Source: an uncultured Desulfobacterium sp. (GTDB taxonomy: Bacteria; Desulfobacterota; Desulfobacteria; Desulfobacterales; Desulfobacteraceae). From it: DNA of 11,972 bases. The position numbers were made by a program, and so were the translations under genes. The notes under the pieces were generated by a model. It was given only the letters and a program-made list of their open reading frames with translations. It was not told the origin of the DNA and made no database searches. Shown here piece by piece: positions 1 through 4,399 of this stretch. The stretch is taken from the NCBI GenBank assembly GCA_937124525.1, contig CAKZLA010000056.1:1-11972 (forward strand), given 5' to 3'. Position 1 is the first letter of the stretch; each line of letters starts with the position of its first letter.

Positions 1-81
1 AGGTTTTGGTGGATTGATGAATTCTTCTAATTTTGCGGCTTTTTGAGGGCGGGACTATTGATAAAACGCTATTAGTTGGCC
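1..81 (+). repeat. attC site, right end only (attC0)
   Basis: Only the right-hand part of this site is present. The R' box GTTGGCC lies at 75-81 and is exactly complementary to the R'' box GGCCAAC of the next attC (741-747), which marks 75/76 as a cassette boundary. The inner sequence (TAAAACGCT just left of R', GCGGCTTTTT near 36) differs from the ends of the other four attC sites, so this is a third type or a rearranged copy. Its left end is outside the window or too degenerate for me to place. Confidence 0.5.
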
Positions 82-740
82 TACTTTGTGGCAAATGTGA
101 AAGAAATGGTTGTGTGACGCGTCTTTGTCCTTGAAATTGAAGTCCGGCAGTCACAGTTTCTGCACAGTATGGCTTCTGTTTGAGCAGTATATTTCAGCAG
201 AAACGGCGCTGGCCTATGCATGGCTTTAAGTGCGTCGTTCTTTGTAAAGTTTGTCGGGGAAAGGTGTATTTGGAGAAGATAGAGGATGTTATCCAATAGG
301 GTTGCTCGTTGTTTGAGTACCGGCCGTCACGCTTTGTGCATTCGGAATCCGGACCATAATCTTGTCTGTGGGTTCATGGAAAGCGTCAGAAAAAGGTGGT
401 CGATCATGGAGTCAATAGCCCGTTGGAATGTGTGACGGCACAAAGCGTGCCGGCCTGCATGCAAGAAGGAATATCAGGCTTCATCGGGTGATCCGTTTCA
501 GAGAGTTTCATCTTTGGGAAAGGAAAGTGTCGTTTCAAAGGGTGTCCAGTCAAATGGTAATGCATCGAATAATGAGAGAACTCGTTGAACCGGTTATCGA
601 AGTCTCGGATTCCGGTAGTCATGGTTTCTGCAATGAAAGAAAAGGCAAAGTGGAAGAAGTTGGAGCAGAAACTACGCCGACCTCAACGTAGTGTGAAGGA
701 AACCGTCTTAGAGAAAGAAGTCGCAAAAAATGAGCCCGTA
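82..740. repeat. Cassette 0 body: three diverged stem-loop units, no confident gene
   Basis: This 660 bp stretch has no convincing coding region; the short ORFs on both strands overlap each other and lack family features. It contains three related units. Units A and C share a left part close to CCGGYAGTCAYRGTTTCTGCA and a right part starting GCAGAAAC. The pairs GTTTCTGC/GCAGAAAC lie at 156-163/197-204 (A) and 624-631/665-672 (C), with identical 33-base spacing. The middle unit B has the stronger pair GCTTTGTGC (331-339) and GCACAAAGC (438-446), extended by GGCCGTCAC on the left and GTGCCGGCC on the right. In one frame, A and C also give similar peptide words (SGSH-x-FC and AET). It may be a decayed gene, a family of structured RNAs or DNA hairpins, or an old nested repeat. 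Confidence 0.5.
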
Positions 741-870
741 GGCCAACCAAACGCTGCAGCTGACCGGGGGGAGCTAGCGGCTCTTTGAACGTGCTTGGTT
801 TTAGAAAAAACTTGGCTTTTACAACCTGCTCGGCTATATGCCCCCCGGCCAGCTAAGCTCCCCGTTAGCT
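741..870 (+). repeat. attC1 recombination site (type I)
   Basis: R'' is GGCCAAC at 741-747 and R' is GTTAGCT at 864-870; the integrase cut is expected between 864 and 865. The arms pair well: GCAGCTGACCGGGGGG on the left faces CCCCCCGGCCAGCT on the right, so the bottom strand can fold into the long imperfect hairpin used by integron integrases. Sequence and length are close to attC3, not to attC2 or attC4. It ends cassette 0. Confidence 0.85.
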
Positions 871-1087
871 TGCCGCATCAGGAGCGTTAGCGGCTGTGAA
901 TAAAGAAATTCAGGGGGATTTATTTCTTTTCGAGTCCCTAATGAAAATTTTTTTGAAAGGAGGTGTACAAAACGCATTTGAATCTGTGAAATTATGAGAA
1001 AAGGATGAGCTTCTCGTTGGCAGAAAAATTGACAAAAACGGAAGAGAAAAATCGAACAGAGACTATTTGTTTCCAAGGAGATAAAAA
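865..1087 (+). other. Leader region of cassette 1
   Basis: This stretch lies between attC1 and the cassette 1 gene. It contains a short AT-rich inverted repeat (AAAGAAAT 902-909, ATTTCTTT 922-929), a perfect Shine-Dalgarno-like stretch GAAAGGAGGTG (955-965) with no start codon at normal distance, a five-codon mini-ORF from ATG 994 to TGA 1008, and a consensus -35 hexamer TTGACA (1029-1034) without a good -10 at 17 bp. A cassette-borne promoter is therefore possible but not shown. Confidence 0.35.
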
Positions 1088-1744
1088 ATGAAAAAAATTA
1101 TGTTTTGTATTCTATTTTTTCTATTTTGCAGCATTACTGAATGCTGGGCAGGTATGTATGAAAGCTTTCATTTCCATTTCAGCACGGATCGTTCTCCAGA
1201 TAATGTATACTCATATGATGCGAGAATCGCTTATAATAGAGGTGAAAATTTTAATACCTTTGCAAGGGGGTTGCTGATAATTCCAAGCGCCGAAAACCAT
1301 AACATTCGATTTGTAGAGGATGCGCCACAAATTCAGAATGCCTATTTCGATTCTTTTGATGAATTATCAGCAACTTTCCCCCCGGGTGATTATGCTATTT
1401 TGCTTAAAGGGGAAAAATCAACTGCAAAATTTACATTCACCCATAAAGAAATTGAGTTTCCAGTCCGCCCAGAAATATATTACCCTACCGATTATCAGGA
1501 GAATGTGGAACTTAATCTTGTTGTCAACTTTAAAACTCTACCGGACAATATTTCCGGCGCCTCTGCTACGGTTTGGGACGATGAGGGGAACATGATTGTA
1601 GATAGTGAATTAACGGGAGGGGCGGATTCAATTGAAATTAGCGGGCTTCAGCCGAGCAGTTGGTATACGGTTGAGATCCGCAGTCACATATCAGGTCATT
1701 ATTTTTCAGGTTATCAGGTTCGATTTATGACCAGGGAGGAATAG
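1088..1744 (+). CDS. Secreted protein with fibronectin-III-like C-terminus (cassette 1)
   Basis: This 218-residue protein carries a Sec signal peptide: two lysines, then the hydrophobic run IMFCILFFLFCSI, with probable cleavage after CWA (residue 21). No further membrane segment is seen, so it is predicted to be exported to the periplasm or outside. Residues about 125-218 look like a beta-sandwich of fibronectin-III or Ig type: the Pro-rich entry at YYPTDYQ, a middle strand around SATVWDDEGN, and the typical end GLQPSSWYTVEIRS followed by a last strand ending VRFMT. Residues 22-120 are also beta-rich but I recognise no family. The start is well supported: AAGGAG at 1075-1080 lies 7 bases before the ATG. 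It is the only gene of its cassette. The function is unknown; surface or adhesion roles would be guesses. Base composition is more AT-rich than that of the operon to the right. Confidence 0.8.
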   Translation: MKKIMFCILFFLFCSITECWAGMYESFHFHFSTDRSPDNVYSYDARIAYNRGENFNTFARGLLIIPSAENHNIRFVEDAPQIQNAYFDSFDELSATFPPGDYAILLKGEKSTAKFTFTHKEIEFPVRPEIYYPTDYQENVELNLVVNFKTLPDNISGASATVWDDEGNMIVDSELTGGADSIEISGLQPSSWYTVEIRSHISGHYFSGYQVRFMTREE

Positions 1745-1774
1745 TAATATTAATTTTGCAAGGAACATTCAAAA

Positions 1775-1782
1775 GTCAAACC
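1775..1782. repeat. Target site duplication, left copy
   Basis: GTCAAACC directly precedes the left terminal inverted repeat of the MITE and is repeated exactly at 1929-1936, right after the other end. An 8 bp duplication of this kind is made by DDE-type transposition. Confidence 0.8.
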
Positions 1783-1928
1783 TCAATGTCATAAAGTTAA
1801 GATGATTCGAATTAAAACTATGAAGAACATGCAAGACTCGAAGATTGATTTTATAGCATGTTATTCTCCATGCTCTTCATCTCCGTCATGGTAAAATGAA
1901 CTACACATGCTTAACTTTATGACATTGA
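1783..1928. mobile_element. MITE-like non-autonomous transposable element, 146 bp
   Basis: The element is bounded by perfect 19 bp terminal inverted repeats, TCAATGTCATAAAGTTAAG at 1783-1801 and its reverse complement at 1910-1928. It is flanked by an exact 8 bp direct repeat, GTCAAACC. It encodes no protein. A second, nearly perfect inverted pair sits inside (ATGAAGAACATG 1820-1831, CATGCTCTTCAT 1869-1880), so much of it can fold on itself. It inserted in the 3' untranslated part of cassette 1, between the gene's stop and attC2, without damaging either. Transposition would need a full-length insertion sequence with the same ends elsewhere in the genome. I cannot assign the family; 8 bp duplications occur in several, for example ISL3 and IS66. 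Confidence 0.85.
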
Positions 1929-1936
1929 GTCAAACC
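1929..1936. repeat. Target site duplication, right copy
   Basis: This GTCAAACC copy abuts the right end of the MITE and is identical to 1775-1782. The rest of the spacer to attC2 (1937-2086) shows only a small hairpin, AACGG(CATTGAT)CCGTT, at about 1947-1963 and no gene. Confidence 0.8.
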
Positions 1937-2086
1937 TTATAAAAAAACGGCATTGATCCGTTAGTCAAGGTTACTGAAATGAACTTTCCGTGTTTATGAA
2001 GCGTATCATGGCAGGAACCGCGCCATCCTACAGGCAAGTTGGAATACAAAGGCTTCGGCGGAGTGCACAGAGCTTATGCAGAACTC

Positions 2087-2216
2087 AGCTAACAAAACGC
2101 TGGAGAGGGACCAGGCTTACTGCGCGGCCTTTTCGGGAGTCCCTGGTTCAGGAAAATTTAACTCTTTATGGGAGTTTTTGGGTTTAAAAGCCTGGCCCCT
2201 CAGCTCCCCGTTAAGT
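2087..2216 (+). repeat. attC2 recombination site (type II)
   Basis: R'' is AGCTAAC at 2087-2093 and R' is GTTAAGT at 2210-2216, with the cut between 2210 and 2211. The arms GGGACCAGGCTT and AAGCCTGGCCCC pair almost fully. The R'' box is complementary to the 5' end of cassette 1 (GTTAGCT, 864-870), which ties attC2 to the secreted-protein cassette. It is nearly identical to attC4 and clearly different inside from attC1 and attC3, though the outer AACAAAACGCTG and CTCCCCGTT edges are shared. Confidence 0.9.
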
Positions 2217-2234
2217 TTATAAAGGTACATTCCG

Positions 2235-2798
2235 ATGCTGAATCATTCAAAATATTCAGATTTGACAGCAAAACAATATGAAGCTATTGGTAAAATCTCA
2301 GTAGAATGGTCGAATGTGGAATTTTTAATGGGGATTCTTTTAAGCAGGCTGTTATTTACCCCAGAATTCCTTGGTCGAACATATACCGATGAAATGAGCG
2401 CAGTACGCCTTGAAGCTGCCATAAAAAATGCCCTCAAAATTCATCGCCACCGATACGGTTCCCATGTCATTGATCATGGGACAACCGAAGAAATTGAGAT
2501 AGTATTGCGTCGAGTTGGAAAATATCGAGTGGCAAGAAACAAATTTGCCCACTATCTCTGGAGTAGAAATAATGATGACACAATAATTGGGTTCAAAATG
2601 TCTGGGAAATTACCAGATACAAAAAATCCTAATAAGGATTCAGCATCGTTAACACTGTTGGAACTAAAGGAACTACATTTGGAGCTGTATGATCTTTCTG
2701 AAAGTCTCTCCAATATAGTTTCAAGTCTCCCCAAAGTGGATGAAGAAAGTAACTTAACAAAACGCTGCAGCCGACCCGGGGGGCTAGCGGCTTTTTAA
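2235..2798 (+). CDS. HEPN-like protein (cassette 2), C-terminus encoded by attC3
   Basis: This 187-residue, mainly helical protein has no signal peptide or membrane segment. Residues 101-106 read RNKFAH, which fits the Rx4-6H signature of HEPN domains, many of which are RNases in toxin, abortive-infection or RNA-processing systems. An N-terminal helix VEWSNVEFLMGILLSRLL (23-40) and a final helix around 140-165 are compatible with a HEPN four-helix bundle, but the match rests on this one motif and general pattern. The start has AAAGG about 9 bases upstream. The reading frame has no stop before the attC: from about residue 173 it runs through attC3 and stops at TAA 2796-2798, so the last 15 residues are recombination-site sequence. 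No nucleotidyltransferase (MNT) partner is in the cassette. A non-enzymatic helical protein is the alternative. Confidence 0.65.
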   Translation: MLNHSKYSDLTAKQYEAIGKISVEWSNVEFLMGILLSRLLFTPEFLGRTYTDEMSAVRLEAAIKNALKIHRHRYGSHVIDHGTTEEIEIVLRRVGKYRVARNKFAHYLWSRNNDDTIIGFKMSGKLPDTKNPNKDSASLTLLELKELHLELYDLSESLSNIVSSLPKVDEESNLTKRCSRPGGLAAF

Positions 2799-2878
2799 AA
2801 GCCCTTGGTTTTCGGAAAACCTTGGCTTCGACAACCTGCTTGGCCGTATGCCCCGGTCGGCTGAGCTCCCCGTTGGGC
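2752..2878 (+). repeat. attC3 recombination site (type I)
   Basis: R'' is ACTTAAC at 2752-2758 and R' is GTTGGGC at 2872-2878, with the cut between 2872 and 2873. The arms GCAGCCGACCCGGGG and CCCCGGTCGGCTGAGC pair, and an inner hairpin GGTTTT-CGG-AAAACC forms the tip region. R'' complements the 5' end of cassette 2 (GTTAAGT, 2210-2216). It is closely related to attC1. The left 47 bases also encode the end of the cassette 2 protein. Confidence 0.9.
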
Positions 2879-2908
2879 TTCTAAACAAACGCAAAAGGTA
2901 ATACGGAC

Positions 2909-3379
2909 ATGGACGTTGTTCATTCAAAGATATCCGATTTTGATGATTGGTTGTCATTATCAAGGGAAGTTGAGCCTCTTTTCGGGCCTATGGCGGATGA
3001 ATCAGGTTTCCAGCAAGCTTTAAAGCAAGCCATTTCATTAAATTCTGCCTTTTGTGTTCGTGCGGAATCTGATGAAACCAATAAAAAACTGCTTGGTGGG
3101 GTTGTGATTTCCAAGGAATCGAATGAAATTGCATGGCTTGCAGTCTCACAACGCTATCAAGGATATGGATATGGCCGAAAACTCATTGAATATGCACTTA
3201 ACGAACTGAATACCAAAGAAAAAATATTTGTTCAAACCTTTAGAGAATCAGTTCCAGAAGGACAGCCTGCAAGAAAATTATATATGGAGTTTGGCTTTAC
3301 GGATATTAAGGATGGTGGATTGAATCCCGCTGGAATTCCGACAGTTATAATGCAATTAAATGAAACCGAAATTATATGA
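2909..3379 (+). CDS. GNAT-family N-acetyltransferase (cassette 3)
   Basis: This 156-residue cytosolic enzyme of the GNAT superfamily would transfer an acetyl group from acetyl-CoA to an amine; the acceptor is unknown. The acetyl-CoA pyrophosphate loop (motif A) is clear at residues 77-97: LAVSQRYQGYGYGRKL, with the Q-x-x-G-x-G pattern at Q84, G87 and G89. The C-terminal ARKLYMEFGFTDI (121-133) is the usual GNAT motif B, with the Tyr and Gly-Phe found before the last strands. Length is normal for a single-domain GNAT. AAAGG lies upstream of the ATG at proper distance. The stop TGA (3377-3379) touches the R'' box of attC4, a very compact cassette layout. GNATs are frequent integron cargo and may act on antibiotics, polyamines or proteins; the sequence does not say which. 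Confidence 0.88.
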   Translation: MDVVHSKISDFDDWLSLSREVEPLFGPMADESGFQQALKQAISLNSAFCVRAESDETNKKLLGGVVISKESNEIAWLAVSQRYQGYGYGRKLIEYALNELNTKEKIFVQTFRESVPEGQPARKLYMEFGFTDIKDGGLNPAGIPTVIMQLNETEII

Positions 3380-3510
3380 GCCCAACAAAACGCTGGAGAG
3401 GGACCAGGCTTACTGCGCGGCCTTTTGGGAGTGCCTGGTTCAGGGCAGTTTATCTTTTTATCGGAAGTTTTGGGGTTTAAAAAGCCTGGCCCCTCAGCTC
3501 CCCGTTGGGC
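3380..3510 (+). repeat. attC4 recombination site (type II)
   Basis: R'' is GCCCAAC at 3380-3386 and R' is GTTGGGC at 3504-3510, with the cut between 3504 and 3505. The arms GGGACCAGGCTT and AAGCCTGGCCCC pair as in attC2, to which this site is nearly identical. R'' complements the 5' end of cassette 3 (GTTGGGC, 2872-2878). Confidence 0.9.
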
Positions 3511-3532
3511 AAAATGAATAAATTTTCACTCC

Positions 3533-3561
3533 TTGACAATGTACCCCGTTTGAGCTACAAT
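3533..3561 (+). promoter_or_regulatory. Sigma-70 promoter of the toxin-antitoxin pair
   Basis: TTGACA (3533-3538) and TACAAT (3556-3561) are separated by 17 bp, close to the ideal housekeeping promoter. It lies 22 bases downstream of attC4 and within cassette 4, so the pair does not depend on an upstream integron promoter. Confidence 0.85.
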
Positions 3562-3576
3562 ATTTAAAAACTCAAA
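3540..3576. promoter_or_regulatory. Candidate operator for the DinJ-type antitoxin
   Basis: Two inverted pairs overlap the promoter: TGTA (3540-3543) with TACA (3556-3559), and TTTGAG (3549-3554) with CTCAAA (3571-3576). Ribbon-helix-helix antitoxins of this family repress their own promoter by binding such palindromes. Which pair is the true site cannot be told from sequence. Confidence 0.4.
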
Positions 3577-3588
3577 AGGAGGGAAGTC

Positions 3589-3849
3589 ATGAGCAAAACA
3601 TCCACAATCAGGGCTCGAATTGAACCAGATTTAAAAGGCAAAGCTGAGCATATATTCCAGCAACTTGGATTAACTACAACCCAGGCTATAACTCTATTTT
3701 ATAAACAGGTTGAATTGAAAAAAGGACTTCCATTTAACATAGCAATCCCCAATAAAGAAACTCGCAAAACTTTTTTTGATACGGATGCCGGTCGAGATTT
3801 GGTTATTTGCAAAGATACTGACGATATGTTTAAAAAAATGGGAATCTAA
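3589..3849 (+). CDS. dinJ: RelB/DinJ-family antitoxin (cassette 4)
   Basis: This 86-residue antitoxin should neutralise the toxin encoded next to it and repress their shared promoter. The N-terminal half shows the RelB/DinJ ribbon-helix-helix DNA-binding pattern: the strand STIRARIEPDLK (5-16), a helix around KAEHIFQQLG, the turn LTTTQAI, then a second helix with FYKQVELKKGLPF, a phrase typical of DinJ proteins. The C-terminal part, including residues about 60-86, should wrap the toxin. AAGGAGG (3576-3582) lies 6 bases before the ATG. Its TAA overlaps the toxin ATG by one base (TAATG), so translation is coupled. The symbol reflects family resemblance only. Confidence 0.88.
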   Translation: MSKTSTIRARIEPDLKGKAEHIFQQLGLTTTQAITLFYKQVELKKGLPFNIAIPNKETRKTFFDTDAGRDLVICKDTDDMFKKMGI

Positions 3850-4115
3850 TGCTTTTACCTGCATATACAAAGCAGTTTGAACGTGACACCAAGCGAATGA
3901 GAAAGCGTGGGAAAAATCTTGAGAAGCTAAAAATAATCATCTGTTCTATTGTGGCTGAAGAAGAGCTTGATGCTATTCATAGAGACCACAGGCTGATTGG
4001 TAATTGGAAGGGAAGACATGAATGTCATATTGAATCTGATTGGCTGCTAATCTATATCATCGAATCAGATCGAGTTGTTTTTGAACGGACCGGAACACAC
4101 TCTGATTTGTTTTAA
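3849..4115 (+). CDS. yafQ: YafQ-family mRNA interferase toxin (cassette 4)
   Basis: This 88-residue RelE/ParE-fold toxin belongs to the YafQ group, whose members cut mRNA on the ribosome and stop growth when the antitoxin is lost. The signature C-terminal half is complete: RDHRLIGNWKGRHECHI, then SDWLLIYII, then the end FERTGTHSDLF. By comparison with E. coli YafQ (His50, His63, Asp67, His87), the catalytic residues correspond to His47, His60, Asp64 and His84, and all are present, so the toxin looks active. The start overlaps the antitoxin stop by one base. Toxin-antitoxin cassettes are common in large integrons, where they are thought to stop loss of the array by killing deletants; that role is inferred here. 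Confidence 0.9.
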   Translation: MLLPAYTKQFERDTKRMRKRGKNLEKLKIIICSIVAEEELDAIHRDHRLIGNWKGRHECHIESDWLLIYIIESDRVVFERTGTHSDLF

Positions 4116-4130
4116 AAATTGCCCACCATG

Positions 4131-4179
4131 CAAATTCAGCCAACGCAAAAAACCGCGCGGCTGATTTGCCCCGTTGCCT
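4131..4179 (+). repeat. Degenerate, short attC-like hairpin at the end of the array
   Basis: After the toxin gene, AGCCAAC (4138-4144) and GTTGCCT (4173-4179) resemble R'' and R' boxes, and GTTGCCT is preceded by CCCC as in the other attC sites. The distance is only 42 bp, shorter than usual attC sites. R'' is not an exact complement of the cassette's 5' end (GTTGGGC would need GCCCAAC). CAAATTCAGCC (4131-4141) and GGCTGATTTG (4159-4168) form a competing hairpin with one bulge. It may be a deleted attC or simply a hairpin. Confidence 0.35.
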
Positions 4180-4399
4180 TCCAACCGTGATGATGTCCAT
4201 GACAGATCAATCAAAAGACGGTTAAGAATGTCCCGGGCGTAGGTGCCCGCAGGGCGTTCATTTGCTTCATTTGCAGGGGTTCGACCCAGCTCATGCAGTT
4301 GGGCAGTATATTAATAGTGTCATGCACCATAGAAAAACAACCCTATTGTTGTCGCTCCTTAGTGTCGCACGTCAATATAAAAACAATATGCCGGTTGTC
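4180..4399. other. Spacer between the convergent cassette array and defence operon
   Basis: I see no gene here. There is a GC-rich small hairpin CGGGC(GTAGGT)GCCCG at about 4234-4249, a tandem duplication of TTCATTTGC (4257-4265 and 4266-4274), GGG-TTCGA-CCC around 4277-4287, and a candidate terminator further right. Confidence 0.5.
4333..4352 (-). terminator. Weak candidate rho-independent terminator of the leftward operon
   Basis: Read on the minus strand, a 5 bp stem ACAAC/GTTGT with a six-base loop is followed directly by TTTTTC. It lies about 50 bases after the stop of the last operon gene. The stem is short and AT-rich, so efficiency is doubtful. Confidence 0.3.

Larger units (their letters stand above)
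75..4179 (+). other. Distal part of a chromosomal integron cassette array (cassettes 0-4)
   Basis: Five consecutive cassettes are delimited by attC sites. Taking the cut between G and TT of each R' box, the cassettes are 76-864, 865-2210, 2211-2872, 2873-3504 and 3505 to about 4173. For cassettes 0-3 the bases at the 5' end form an R' box (with the preceding G) that is exactly complementary over 7 bp to the R'' box of the cassette's own attC. This is expected if each cassette was once a free circle. Genes in cassettes 1-4 all read rightward, so attI and the intI integrase gene are expected to the left of the window; neither is visible here. Functions are typical of sedentary integrons: a secreted protein, a HEPN-like protein, an acetyltransferase and a toxin-antitoxin pair. 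Confidence 0.88.

Noticed and set aside
81..296. Leftward 71-residue reading frame in cassette 0
   Set aside because: It ends at the attC0 boundary and has no ribosome site or recognisable features; it is most likely chance.
428..691. Rightward 87-residue reading frame in cassette 0
   Set aside because: It has basic, low-structure composition, no family match, a weak ribosome site and overlap with opposing frames. It runs across the repeated hairpin units, which explain the sequence better.
886..892. Second R'-like box GTTAGCG just after attC1
   Set aside because: The exact complement of attC2's R'' (AGCTAAC) is GTTAGCT at 864-870, which fixes the true boundary there.
834..1076. Leftward 80-residue frame across attC1 and the leader of cassette 1
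   Set aside because: It covers the recombination site and lies antisense to the leader of a well-supported gene.
1990..2187. Rightward 65-residue frame between the MITE and attC2
   Set aside because: More than half of it is attC sequence; it has no ribosome site and no conserved features.
4270..4295. Possible tRNA T-arm around GGGTTCGACCC
   Set aside because: The stem-loop is 3+5+3, not the 5+7+5 of a T-arm, and no acceptor, D or anticodon arms can be placed nearby on either strand.
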